Shown here piece by piece: positions 1 to 8,959 of a DNA stretch of 64,000 nucleotides; the first letter of the stretch is position 1, and each line of letters starts with the position of its first letter. This DNA is from Bartonella henselae str. Houston-1 (GTDB lineage: Bacteria; Pseudomonadota; Alphaproteobacteria; Rhizobiales; Rhizobiaceae), in assembly GCF_000046705.1 (NCBI RefSeq), contig NC_005956.1:682001-746000 (forward strand), written 5' to 3'. The notes below the pieces were generated by a model, which saw only the letters and a list, made by a program, of their open reading frames with translations, did no database searches and was not told the origin of the DNA. A program made the translations under genes and the position numbers.

Positions 1-335
1 AAACATGCTCCTCCTGGTCCTGCAATTCCTGTTACAGAGACTGCAATTTCAGCTCGTGAATATTTTAATCCGCCTTCGGCCATTGCAAGAACAACTTCTT
101 TTGAAACGGCACCATAGGTTTTTATAAGTTCAGCGCGTACGCCAACAAGGCGTGTTTTAGCTTCATTTGAATAAACAACGAATCCACAATCAAGTACATC
201 AGATGACCCTGCAATATTGGTGAGATTTGCAGCAATGAGCCCTCCTGTGCAAGACTCGACAGTTGTTAAAAGCAAACTTTTTTGGCGACAAGCTGTAAGG
301 ACTTCACGTGCTTGTTTTTCACAAAAACATGTCAT
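1..335 (-). CDS. cinA: CinA-family nicotinamide-nucleotide amidase, C-terminal part cut by window edge
   Basis: Translation from the ATG at 335-333 gives [13 protein letters not shown], then the family signature [12 protein letters not shown] and, near the window edge, [12 protein letters not shown]. These are typical of the stand-alone CinA C-terminal (PncC-type) domain, which deamidates nicotinamide mononucleotide in pyridine nucleotide salvage. Only about 111 codons lie in the window and the 3' end is missing. The start overlaps the stop of ispDF by four bases (ATGA), so the two are probably translationally coupled. Family assignment is from the motif; the activity is inferred from the family. 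Confidence 0.85.
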   Translation of the reverse strand, partial: MTCFCEKQAREVLTACRQKSLLLTTVESCTGGLIAANLTNIAGSSDVLDCGFVVYSNEAKTRLVGVRAELIKTYGAVSKEVVLAMAEGGLKYSRAEIAVSVTGIAGPGGAC

Positions 336-1525
336 TTGGGAATTTCTCCTGGATAAAGGACGTTTGCTGTTGCAAAAGCCGCAATGCCTTCGCCACGACC
401 AATAAATCCAAGTTTTTCATTTGTTGTGGCTTTTATAGAGATTCGATCGGGTAAAATTGTGAGCATGTTCATAAGATTTCCTACCATTGCATGACGATAG
501 GGGCCGATTTTAGGTTCTTCAGCGATGAGTGTGATATCAACATTGGCAATACGACCACCTGCTTGTTTAACAATATCAAGAGCGTGACGTAGAAAAATTT
601 CTGAAGATACATTTTGCCATTGAGGATCAGAGGGGGGAAAATGTGTGCCGATATCTCCTGCTCCCCGGGTAGCGAGAAGAGCATCTGTAAGTGCATGAAG
701 AGCGACATCAGCATCAGAGTGTCCATTTAATTTTTTATGAAAAGGGATTTTTATGCCACATAATATAAGAGAATTTCCTTCTTCGAAAGAATGAACATCA
801 TAACCATTGCCGGTACGGATATCAGGAAACATTTGCATTTTTTTCTGGAGATATAAATGTGCGGTATTCAAATCTTCATGCCATGTAATCTTTATGTTGT
901 GAGGGCTTCCAGGAATGGTACGCATAGAAATTCCAAACCATTCAGCAATTGCAGAATCGTCGGTGAATTCTTTTTTGCAAGTTTTTATTGCTTTTTCATG
1001 GGCTGCTAAGATGCGTTCAAAAGGAAAACACTGTGGAGTTTGTGCGCTATAAAGATGTGTGCGTGGAATTGTTTCTAAAACATGGTGTGTGCTATTGATA
1101 CGTTTGAGAGTATCACAGACGGCGAGAACGGGAAGAACGCCTTCTTGAGGAGTAACGGTGGTGTGTATTTGTTCGAGGAGCTTGTTTTCGACAAAGGGAC
1201 GTGCACCATCATGAATATGTACATATTTAGGCTTAAACTTTCTAAGTGCTTGAAGTCCACGTAAGGTAGATTTTTGGCGAGTATTTCCTCCTTCAACGAT
1301 GATGAGCTGCTCTTTAAAGTCGGCAATAGCTTGTTCACAGATTTGACGGTCCTCTGGATGAATAACGAGGATAATCGTTGTTATGGCTGGATTTTGGCAA
1401 AAACAACGCACAGTATGGCAAATAACCGGCTCTTGTCCTAAGAGTCGGTATTGTTTTGGTTTTTTTGGAAGAGATCCTGCTCTTTTACCGCGTCCAGCGG
1501 CTAATATGACTGCTGCAATAGAAAT
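332..1525 (-). CDS. ispDF: Bifunctional IspD/IspF, MEP isoprenoid pathway
   Basis: Fusion of 4-diphosphocytidyl-2-C-methylerythritol synthase (N-terminal) and 2-C-methylerythritol 2,4-cyclodiphosphate synthase (C-terminal), two non-consecutive steps of isoprenoid synthesis. The IspD nucleotide-binding signature [19 protein letters not shown] is at the extreme N-terminus. The IspF part starts near residue 237 with [11 protein letters not shown] (metal-ligand DVH) and carries [17 protein letters not shown] and [17 protein letters not shown]. The first in-frame ATG (1411) would delete the IspD active-site loop, so the true start is upstream. No ATG, GTG or TTG exists between that loop and the in-frame TAA at 1538-1540. 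The best candidate is ATT at 1525, preceded by an AAGGA about nine bases upstream. From ATT the protein has 397 residues, normal for a fused IspDF. The start is uncertain; the function is firm. Confidence 0.93.
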   Translation of the reverse strand: MSIAAVILAAGRGKRAGSLPKKPKQYRLLGQEPVICHTVRCFCQNPAITTIILVIHPEDRQICEQAIADFKEQLIIVEGGNTRQKSTLRGLQALRKFKPKYVHIHDGARPFVENKLLEQIHTTVTPQEGVLPVLAVCDTLKRINSTHHVLETIPRTHLYSAQTPQCFPFERILAAHEKAIKTCKKEFTDDSAIAEWFGISMRTIPGSPHNIKITWHEDLNTAHLYLQKKMQMFPDIRTGNGYDVHSFEEGNSLILCGIKIPFHKKLNGHSDADVALHALTDALLATRGAGDIGTHFPPSDPQWQNVSSEIFLRHALDIVKQAGGRIANVDITLIAEEPKIGPYRHAMVGNLMNMLTILPDRISIKATTNEKLGFIGRGEGIAAFATANVLYPGEIPK

Positions 1526-1548
1526 GGTTGGTTTTCCTTATGTTTTAC

Positions 1549-2016
1549 TTAGTTGCCTTTCACATGATTTGAGTTGATTATTTCACGATTATCAATCTTT
1601 AATTGATTTCGAAAGGATGGGCGTTGCAGATCAGCAAGAGATATCACGGATAATACATCAAAAAAAGCATTTAATGCTTTTTGAAGTGCGGTATTTAAGC
1701 TACAAAAATCGATCAATGGGCAATTAGATTTTGCATTATCAAAACATTCTGCCATGGAAAAGTTATCTTCTGTTACTTTTACAACATCGGCTACCGAAAT
1801 CTCTGCTGCAGGTTTGGCCAGTTTAACGCCACCATTGCGTCCTCGTACTGTTTTTACAAAACCTGCTTCAACAAGTGGTTGAAGGATTTTAAATAAAAAA
1901 AGTTCAGAAACAGCATATGCTTTGGCAATTTCTGGAATACGACTAAGAGATTCCTGATTATCTGCACAATACATGAGAATCCTGAGGGCATAATTTGTCT
2001 GTTTTGTTAACCGCAT
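1549..2016 (-). CDS. rirA: RirA-type Rrf2 iron-responsive transcriptional regulator
   Basis: A 155-residue Rrf2 protein. Residues 1-66 form the winged helix-turn-helix (MRLTKQTNYALRILMYCA ... VRGRNGGVKLAKP). Cysteines fall at 91, 99 and 105 (ECFDNAKSNCPLIDFC), the three positions that bind the Fe-S cluster in rhizobial RirA. RirA represses iron-uptake genes when iron is sufficient, which matters for a blood-borne Rhizobiales member. The ATG at 2016 is preceded by AGGAG. It lies 23 bases upstream of ispDF on the same strand and divergent from ntrY. Length and cysteine spacing fit RirA better than IscR or NsrR. Confidence 0.88.
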   Translation of the reverse strand: MRLTKQTNYALRILMYCADNQESLSRIPEIAKAYAVSELFLFKILQPLVEAGFVKTVRGRNGGVKLAKPAAEISVADVVKVTEDNFSMAECFDNAKSNCPLIDFCSLNTALQKALNAFFDVLSVISLADLQRPSFRNQLKIDNREIINSNHVKGN

Positions 2017-2175
2017 CTCATCTCCTCTGTAAAATATTACCGAAAGCGTTTTTATTTTAAATATATTTCGGAAAATGTAGAAGTTCTTTATTGGCTATAT
2101 TTTAAATGTGGCCTTGTCAATTTTTGTCACAAGAGGTTATATGGAGACAATGGGATAAGGTAGTGTAAGCTAATT
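2017..2175. promoter_or_regulatory. Divergent rirA/ntrY intergenic region
   Basis: This 159-bp AT-rich spacer must hold both divergent promoters. Directly upstream of the rirA ribosome binding site is an imperfect dyad with arms GTAA/TTAC (2029-2040), and beside it an inverted repeat CCGAAA (2040-2045) / TTTCGG (2066-2071). Either could be an operator for RirA autoregulation; this is inference. No clear promoter hexamers were assigned. Confidence 0.35.
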
Positions 2176-4440
2176 ATGAATACAACATCTATAACGAATC
2201 TCCAAGACATAGAACAAAGTACTTATAATGATGAATTGTATCGCTTAAGTAAGGTGTATATCTTTTTAGGTATCACAATTATTGTGTTGGCTTTATTAAC
2301 AGCGTCTGTTTCATTTATTATTCTTATTGGGTTAACTCCTGTTGTTCCCAGTAGGGCTGTAACTCTCATTCTTATAGGGATTAATAGTGTTTGGGTTTTA
2401 GGGCTTGTGATCATTGTTTTTTACGAGATGACCCCTATCATTCGTGCGTGGCGTTCAAGACGTGCAGGCTCTCGTCTTCATGTGCGTCTTATTTCATTGT
2501 TTGCACTTGTTGCAACAATGCCAGCTGTTGCAGTTGCTCTTGTATCGGGACCTGCCCTCAATTTAGGCCTTGATCGATGGTTTGATACGACAACACGGCA
2601 AATTGTAGGTTCTTCTATTAATTTAGCGAATGCTTACGCTGATGAAATGCTGCAAAATTTGAAAAATTTATCCTATGCTATGGCCTTTGCACTTGATAAT
2701 AAAAAGCTTTTAGGGCGTAATCCAGCTGAATATCGGATGCAATTAACACGTCATGCTATAGGGCGTAATCTGCGTGGTGCATTTTTGTTAAGTTCTAGTG
2801 GAACTGTCTTTATATCGAGCGATCTTGGTGATGAGGATAAACTGCCTATTCCCCCTTCCAATCTTATCGAGCGAGCAACCAGCACAAGGCCTTTTTCTTT
2901 TCAACCAGGGGTTCATGATTATTTTGGCATTATTTTAAAATTTACCAATATTCCAAACACATTTTTGTATCTAGTGCGTGACGTTGATAAAGATGTTTTG
3001 TCTGCTTTGCGCTTGACGGAAGTTAATACAGATCGGTATCGTGATTTAAATGAAAATCGTCTGCTGACACAAATCGCATTTGGTATGCTTTATTTGTGTC
3101 TTTTTTTTAGTTTATTCCTGTCTGCTATTTGGGCTGGTATTGCTGTTGCTGATCGCTTGGTGCGCCCTATTCGCCTTCTTATTAGTGCTGCCGATGATGT
3201 AGCTTCTGGAAATATGGAGGTCTTTGTGCCAGTCCGTGCAAAGGATGGAGATATTGGGCAATTATCAAAAACTTTTAATTACATGGTCAGTGAACTGAAA
3301 AGTCGACGTAATGAATTGATTGCAGTTCGTGATCAAATTGATGAGAGACGGCGTTTTTCTGAAGCTGTTTTGTCTGGTGTAACAGCGGGTGTGGCTGGAA
3401 TCGATGATAATGGGAATATTACAATTATCAATCGGTCTATTGAAACGATGTTTGATATTCGCTCTGAGCACGTTATTGGACACAGTCTTTTATCGTTAAG
3501 TGCTGAAATTGACCAGGTTTTTCAATTTGCGCGTTCACTAGGTCGTAAAAATCATCGTGAGCAGGTAACCTTAAGTGTTGCGGGACAAGAACGCGTTTGT
3601 AATGTGCAAATTACGATGGAAAAGGATGACGGACAGGGGCAATCTTGGGTTCTAACTATTGATGATATTACAGATCTTGTTGAAGCACAACGTTCATCGG
3701 CGTGGGCAGATATTGCACGCCGTATTGCACACGAAATTAAAAATCCACTTACACCTATTCAATTATCAGCTGAACGTATTCGTAAACGTTACGACAGAGT
3801 TATTACACAGGATCGAGAGGTTTTTGAGCGGTGTATCGACACAATTATTCGACAAGTTGGAGATATTGGGCGTATGGTTGATGAGTTTTCTTCTTTTGCG
3901 CGCATGCCCAAACCGCAAATGAATATTTTAGATATACGTGGATTACTGCGTGAAGCATGTTTCTTGATAGAAGTTACGCGACATGATATTCATTTTGAGC
4001 AAGACTTAGGAAGTGCACCACTTATCGGCGCATTTGACAACCGCCTCATTGTACAAGCTTTTTGCAATGTTATCAAAAACGCGAGCGAATCTATAGACTT
4101 AGTCATGCGAGAGGAAAGTATTCACGGTCATATTCTTGTACGTTCTTATTATCAGGAAGGATCTGTGGTTGTGGATGTTATTGATAACGGTAAAGGACTT
4201 CCTAAAGAGCAAAGGCAAAAATTATTAGAACCTTATATCACAACACGGGAAAAGGGCACAGGGCTTGGATTAGCCATTGTGCGCAAAGTTATTGAAGATC
4301 ATGGTGGTTACATGGAATTGCACGATGCACCAAAAAGCTTTTATGAAGGTCGTGGAGCGATGATCCGTTTGATATTTCCGGCAGATGGGGCTAAGCAGAG
4401 TAATGTTGCACAAGCCATAAATCATAAGATAGGGGAATAA
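2176..4440 (+). CDS. ntrY: NtrY, membrane sensor histidine kinase
   Basis: A 754-residue kinase of the NtrY family. Hydrophobic segments near residues 30-55, 65-90 and 110-130 are followed by an extracytoplasmic stretch and another membrane segment near 295-325. Then come HAMP (about 325-380), PAS (about 395-500), the H-box IARRIAHEIKNPLTPIQ with phosphoacceptor His519, and a HATPase domain with VIDNGKGLP and GTGLGLAIVRKVIEDHGG. NtrY/NtrX regulates nitrogen, redox or envelope responses in alphaproteobacteria. The stop is separated from the ntrX ATG by one base (TAAGATG), so co-translation is likely. The cognate soluble pair NtrB/NtrC, usually just upstream in Rhizobiales, is absent here. Confidence 0.95.
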   Translation: MNTTSITNLQDIEQSTYNDELYRLSKVYIFLGITIIVLALLTASVSFIILIGLTPVVPSRAVTLILIGINSVWVLGLVIIVFYEMTPIIRAWRSRRAGSRLHVRLISLFALVATMPAVAVALVSGPALNLGLDRWFDTTTRQIVGSSINLANAYADEMLQNLKNLSYAMAFALDNKKLLGRNPAEYRMQLTRHAIGRNLRGAFLLSSSGTVFISSDLGDEDKLPIPPSNLIERATSTRPFSFQPGVHDYFGIILKFTNIPNTFLYLVRDVDKDVLSALRLTEVNTDRYRDLNENRLLTQIAFGMLYLCLFFSLFLSAIWAGIAVADRLVRPIRLLISAADDVASGNMEVFVPVRAKDGDIGQLSKTFNYMVSELKSRRNELIAVRDQIDERRRFSEAVLSGVTAGVAGIDDNGNITIINRSIETMFDIRSEHVIGHSLLSLSAEIDQVFQFARSLGRKNHREQVTLSVAGQERVCNVQITMEKDDGQGQSWVLTIDDITDLVEAQRSSAWADIARRIAHEIKNPLTPIQLSAERIRKRYDRVITQDREVFERCIDTIIRQVGDIGRMVDEFSSFARMPKPQMNILDIRGLLREACFLIEVTRHDIHFEQDLGSAPLIGAFDNRLIVQAFCNVIKNASESIDLVMREESIHGHILVRSYYQEGSVVVDVIDNGKGLPKEQRQKLLEPYITTREKGTGLGLAIVRKVIEDHGGYMELHDAPKSFYEGRGAMIRLIFPADGAKQSNVAQAINHKIGE

Positions 4441-4441
4441 G

Positions 4442-5800
4442 ATGGTATCAGATATTTTAATTGTCGATGATGAAGCGGATATTCGTGAGCTTATTGCTGG
4501 TATTTTAGATGATGAAGGCTATGAAACACGTGTTGCATGTAATTCTGATGAAGCATTGGCACAAATTAGTGAGCGTATTCCAAAGCTCATTTTTTTGGAT
4601 ATTTGGTTGCAAGGAAGTCGTCTTGATGGATTAGCGCTGCTTGATGAAATTAAAACGCGATATCCCAATCTTCCAGTGGTAATGATCTCTGGTCATGGTA
4701 CTATTGAGACAGCTGTTTCTGCGATAAAACGAGGGGCGTATGATTTCATTGAAAAACCTTTTAAAGCTGATCGGCTTGTCTTGGTTGCAGAACGAACTCT
4801 TGAAAATTCAAATTTAAAACGTGAGCTTTTAGAATTACGAAAGCGCTCGAATGAGACATTGGAGCTGCTTGGAACATCAACCGCTATAAAACATTTACGC
4901 CAAATCATAGAAAAAGTAGCGCCGACCAATAGTCGGATCATGATTACAGGTCCTTCGGGTGCTGGAAAAGAGATGGTAGCACGTGCCATTCATGCACTTT
5001 CAACGCGTTCGAATGGGCCATTTGTTACAATAAATGCTGCAACGATTACCCCGGAAAGAATGGAAATAGAATTGTTTGGCAGCGAAATGGAGGGGAGAGA
5101 ACGTAAGATTGGCGCATTAGAGGAAGCCCATGGTGGAATATTGTATCTTGATGAAATTGCTGATATGCCACGTGAGACTCAAGGTAAAATTCTTCGGGTC
5201 TTGACGGGCCAGGCATTTGAAAGAGTTGGTGGCACAAAACGTGTTAAGGTGGATGTTCGTATCATTTCCTCAACAGCACAAAATCTTGAAAATCTCATTT
5301 CTGATGGACGTTTTAGAGAAGATCTTTTTCACCGTCTTTCGGTTGTTCCTATTGCTGTTCCACCGCTTTCAGCACGTCGTGAAGACATTCCAGAACTTGT
5401 CCGCCATTTTGTTAAAACAATATCACAGCAAGTTGGTATTAAACCGCGTGAAATTAGTGATGATGTAATGGCTATTTTGCAAACGCATGCTTGGCCGGGT
5501 AATGTACGGCAGCTACGCAACAATATTGAGCGTCTTCTCATTCTTGTACGTGATGGTGATGATCCAATAACAACAGAGTTTCTCCCTAGTGAAGTGAGCG
5601 ATTCTTTGCCACGCCTTCAAATGGATACAGATGAGAGTATAATGGATTTACCATTACGTGAAGCACGAGAATTGTTTGAAAAGAAGTATTTAGAAGCGCA
5701 GATTGGGCGTTTGGGTGGAAATATATCGCGTACAGCTGAATTTATAGGTATGGAACGTTCAGCTTTGCACCGTAAACTTAAGGCACTCGGAGTTTCATAG
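4442..5800 (+). CDS. ntrX: NtrX, response regulator partner of NtrY
   Basis: 452 residues: receiver domain (1-120) with acidic pocket D9/D10 and phospho-acceptor D53 (IFLDIWLQG); AAA+ domain with Walker A GPSGAGKE and Walker B GGILYLDEIADMP; C-terminal Fis-type helix-turn-helix (ISRTAEFIGMERSALHRKL). Where sigma54 activators have ELFG..GAFTGA, this protein reads ELFGSEMEGRERKIGALEEA, so the sigma54-contacting loop is missing. That is known for alphaproteobacterial NtrX and suggests it regulates promoters directly rather than through sigma54. It is followed after three bases by trkA in the same operon. Confidence 0.95.
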   Translation: MVSDILIVDDEADIRELIAGILDDEGYETRVACNSDEALAQISERIPKLIFLDIWLQGSRLDGLALLDEIKTRYPNLPVVMISGHGTIETAVSAIKRGAYDFIEKPFKADRLVLVAERTLENSNLKRELLELRKRSNETLELLGTSTAIKHLRQIIEKVAPTNSRIMITGPSGAGKEMVARAIHALSTRSNGPFVTINAATITPERMEIELFGSEMEGRERKIGALEEAHGGILYLDEIADMPRETQGKILRVLTGQAFERVGGTKRVKVDVRIISSTAQNLENLISDGRFREDLFHRLSVVPIAVPPLSARREDIPELVRHFVKTISQQVGIKPREISDDVMAILQTHAWPGNVRQLRNNIERLLILVRDGDDPITTEFLPSEVSDSLPRLQMDTDESIMDLPLREARELFEKKYLEAQIGRLGGNISRTAEFIGMERSALHRKLKALGVS

Positions 5801-5803
5801 ATT

Positions 5804-7180
5804 ATGCGTGTTATTATTTGCGGGGCGGGACAGGTCGGTTATGGGATAGCAGAGCGTCTTGCTGCTGAAAATCACGATGTCACTGTTATTGATATTGAAG
5901 CGAGATTGATTGAAAAAATTCGTGATACGTTGGATGTGAGAGGTTTTGTTGGCCATGGTTCTCGTCCTGAGGTCCTTTTGGCTGCTGATGCAGATAAAGC
6001 TGATATGTTGATTGCAGTAACTTTATTTGATGAAGTCAATATGGTGACTTGTCAGGTGGCGCATTCATTGTTCAATGTTCCAACAAAAATTGCACGTATT
6101 CGCTCACAATCCTATTTAGAACCCCGTTATAAAACGCTTTTTGCTCGAGAAAATATTCCCATTGATGTGGTTATTTCGCCAGAAATTGAAGTTGGGGAAA
6201 TGGTTCTGCGTCGTATTGCTCTACCTGGTGCAATAGATGTTCTTTATTTTTGCAACGATGATATTGTTGCGTTAGCCTTGGAATGTATGGAAGATTGCCC
6301 AGTTATTAATACACCTTTGCGTCAGTTAACGGAGCTTTTTCCGGATCTTCGTACGACAGTTACTGCTATTAAGCGTGGCTCAGAATTATTGGTAGCGCAC
6401 TCAGAGACACAATTACAGGTTGGCGACATCACCTATCTTGTTGCTGCTCGTGATCAGATGCGCCGTGCAGTTGGGCTTTTTGGTCATAAAGAACAAGATG
6501 CACATCGCATGATTATTGCAGGAGGTGGACATATAGGTCTTTATGTTGCTCAAGCTATTGAAAAGCGCCTCCATAAATTAAGGTTAAAAATTATAGAATC
6601 GCAGAGAGAGAGAGCACTAACAATTGCTGATCAACTCGAAAAAACGACCGTTTTATATGGTAATGTATTAGATCCAGTTATTCTTCAGGAAGCTGGAATT
6701 GGTCAGGCCGATTTAATGATTACATTGACCAATCAAGATCAGGTCAATCTTTTGAGTGCTATTATTGCTAAGAGACTGGGATGCAAAGCCAATATGGTGT
6801 TAATCAATAATGTTGCTTATCAGGAATTTAGCCGCGCAGTTGGTGTGGATGCATATCTTAATCCACATAGTGTTACGATATCAAGAATTTTGCAACAAAT
6901 GCGTCGTGGGCGTATTCGTGCTGTTCACTCGGTTTTTAATGGTCAGGCAGAAATTATTGAGGCTGAAGTGATGCAAACTTCTTCATTGGTTGGTAAGTCA
7001 TTGTCGGAGCTAGGTTTATCAGACGGTTTAAGGATTGGTGCGATTTATCGCAATAAGACAATAATACAGCTTTCAGCAGATACGCGTATTTTGCCTGGCG
7101 ATCGTGTCGTGATTTTTGCTCTTGCTGAATGTGTTCATGATGTTGAACAACTTTTTCGTGTAAGTTTGGAATATTTTTGA
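5804..7180 (+). CDS. trkA: TrkA, NAD-binding regulatory subunit of Trk potassium uptake
   Basis: 458 residues with two tandem RCK units. The first begins MRVIICGAGQVGYGIAERLA (Rossmann GxGxxG); the second begins near residue 230 (HRMIIAGGGHIGLYVAQAIE). Each is followed by a TrkA-C domain, the second near 375-455 (GKSLSELGLSDGLRIGAIYR). TrkA is a peripheral cytoplasmic protein that gates the TrkH/TrkG K+ channel; no trkH is in the window. Located three bases after ntrX, an order known from Rhizobiales. Downstream, where hfq and hflX often follow in relatives, there is instead a decayed glycosyltransferase. Confidence 0.95.
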   Translation: MRVIICGAGQVGYGIAERLAAENHDVTVIDIEARLIEKIRDTLDVRGFVGHGSRPEVLLAADADKADMLIAVTLFDEVNMVTCQVAHSLFNVPTKIARIRSQSYLEPRYKTLFARENIPIDVVISPEIEVGEMVLRRIALPGAIDVLYFCNDDIVALALECMEDCPVINTPLRQLTELFPDLRTTVTAIKRGSELLVAHSETQLQVGDITYLVAARDQMRRAVGLFGHKEQDAHRMIIAGGGHIGLYVAQAIEKRLHKLRLKIIESQRERALTIADQLEKTTVLYGNVLDPVILQEAGIGQADLMITLTNQDQVNLLSAIIAKRLGCKANMVLINNVAYQEFSRAVGVDAYLNPHSVTISRILQQMRRGRIRAVHSVFNGQAEIIEAEVMQTSSLVGKSLSELGLSDGLRIGAIYRNKTIIQLSADTRILPGDRVVIFALAECVHDVEQLFRVSLEYF

Positions 7181-7191
7181 TATATTGCTTA

Positions 7192-7997
7192 ATGGATATT
7201 TGCACTGTTTTGTATAGCAGAAAATTGAGATTAGGTGAGAGACTTTATTTGCCTTCAATGGTAAAAACTGGGCAGCGCGTTAAGCTCTTTAATTATGGTA
7301 AAATGAAAAATTTACTTGCTGGTGTTGAATTACATGAAGACGAATCGATTCTACTACGTTCAGAAATTTACCGCCGTGATCCCAATTTTTCTGACAGTAA
7401 ACCAGGATATACAATTGTTCAGTTTTCGGATTTTTTTCGTGTTATGTTGATGAAGTATCAACAAGGTGTTTGGTTGGATACAGATGTTTATCTGGTCAAA
7501 CAGTTTCATCCAGATGTGAATAAAGATTGGTTCGCAAGAGAAAATGCTTTAAGAGTAGGTGTTTGTGCGCTTTATTTTCTACCTGATAACCCTATTATAA
7601 AGGTGTTTGGAGATTATTGGGCATGCACAGAAATTATTCTTGAGTAGCTTTGGTTTAGATGTCGTATTTGGAAGTCATTTTGGTTAAAGAGGAAAAAATA
7701 TCTATTTTACTGGTAAATCTTGGAGTTATGATCTTTGGCAATGATGGTATTTCGCGATTAGCTAAACGGTATGGTTTTTTTTCATGATGCAAAGAAAAAG
7801 GAAATTTTTTATTATTGGACGGGGCAAAAAGTGAGTATATTTTTGATTTAGCTTTTGGTGTTGAGCTACTTGCAGATCCATGTTTTATAGGATTTCATAT
7901 CCACAGAAAGGCAAAGACCACTCAAAAATCTCAAGAAGGCAGCTTTTACAATTGGGCACTGTCTCGCATTCTTGGTGCTCATGATTTGTTCTGTTAG
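7192..7997 (+). pseudogene. Decayed DXD-type glycosyltransferase
   Basis: The first part (ATG 7192, TAG 7645-7647) encodes the N-terminal half of a glycosyltransferase of the DXD sugar-binding type: FSDFFRVMLMKYQQGVWLDT followed by DVYL, where DTD is the metal/nucleotide-sugar motif, preceded by a nucleotide-binding-like start. The reading frame then breaks. A short frame ending at 7997 resembles the family C-terminus (GFHIHRKAKTTQKSQ then GSFYNWALSR). The middle (about 7648-7815) carries stops in all frames. Overall length matches a roughly 270-residue protein with several lesions. It may once have made a surface sugar; the acceptor is unknown. A still-expressed N-terminal fragment cannot be excluded. 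Confidence 0.75.
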
Positions 7998-8142
7998 AGT
8001 TGTTATTGCTATTTTAACCATTGGGATTTTAATTTTGCCTGAAGGAGCGTTGATTGTGGCTTACGCAAGAAACTAGTGTTAGCCTATGGATGAAAGCGTT
8101 AAATGCGTGAAAAGTGATTGTTATATGAACGGAATTAAAAAT

Positions 8143-8775
8143 ATGAGTGATCCAATAAAAACAGCATTAAGTCTTGTTCCTATGGTTATTGAACAAACTA
8201 ATCGGGGCGAACGGGCCTATGATATTTTTTCTCGTCTTTTAAAAGAACGGATTATTTTTATTAATGGTCCCGTTGAAGACGGTATGGCGATGCTTGTTTG
8301 TGCACAATTACTCTTCTTGGAAGCGGAAAATCCTAAGAAGGAGATTAGTCTTTATATAAATTCTCCAGGTGGTGTCGTAACATCTGGTATGGCAATTTAT
8401 GATACTATGCAGTTTATTCGCCCTCCTGTTTCTACGCTTTGCATGGGGCAGGCAGCATCTATGGGATCATTACTTTTAACGGCTGGAGCGAAAGGTCATC
8501 GTTTTACTCTGCCCAATGCACGTATTATGGTGCATCAGCCATCTGGTGGTTTTCAAGGTCAGGCTTCAGATATTGAGCGGCATGCGCAAGATATTATAAA
8601 GATGAAACAGCGTTTAAATGAAATTTATGTTCAACATACAGGTCAGAATTATGATGTTATTGAAAGAACGCTCGATCGTGATCATTTTATGACAGCGGAA
8701 GAAGCTAAGCAATTTGGTTTGGTTGATGATGTTATACAATATCGTGCAGAAACTGAAAAAGAAGAAAAAGATTAA
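8143..8775 (+). CDS. clpP: ClpP, ATP-dependent Clp protease proteolytic subunit
   Basis: Starting at ATG 8143 ([10 protein letters not shown]) the protein has 210 residues, usual for rhizobial ClpP. The catalytic triad is visible: Ser106 in GQAASMGS, His131 in IMVHQPSGG, Asp180 in LDRDHFM, with the same spacing (25 and 74) as in E. coli. An in-frame ATG at 8086 would add 19 residues, but that stretch is polar and not family-like, so the shorter start is preferred. ClpP forms the tetradecameric chamber served by ClpX, encoded next, and ClpA, encoded at 42697. A weak terminator-like hairpin separates it from clpX. Confidence 0.96.
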   Translation: MSDPIKTALSLVPMVIEQTNRGERAYDIFSRLLKERIIFINGPVEDGMAMLVCAQLLFLEAENPKKEISLYINSPGGVVTSGMAIYDTMQFIRPPVSTLCMGQAASMGSLLLTAGAKGHRFTLPNARIMVHQPSGGFQGQASDIERHAQDIIKMKQRLNEIYVQHTGQNYDVIERTLDRDHFMTAEEAKQFGLVDDVIQYRAETEKEEKD

Positions 8776-8861
8776 GAGTTTTTATAGAAAAAGCCGCTAA
8801 TTTAAGAAAGAGTTTTGTAAAAAATATCGCGACAATAAGAGAAAAACATCTAAAGATATTG

Positions 8862-8896
8862 AGACATGCATGGTTTTTATATGTCTTTTATTTTTT
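8862..8896 (+). terminator. Possible weak terminator between clpP and clpX
   Basis: Stem AGACAT (8862-8867) / ATGTCT (8881-8886), then a run rich in T. The stem is only six base pairs, so termination would be partial. A second hairpin, ACTTCC/GGAAGT (8908-8913/8924-8929), lies just upstream of the clpX ribosome binding site. Confidence 0.4.
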
Positions 8897-8959
8897 CATT
8901 ATGAAAAACTTCCTTTAAAAAGGGGAAGTATTCATATATCGTGGTGAAAGGAAAGAGAA

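Noticed and set aside
8086..8142. Extended N-terminus of ClpP from ATG 8086
   Set aside because: The added 19 residues do not resemble ClpP, and the start at 8143 gives the normal length.
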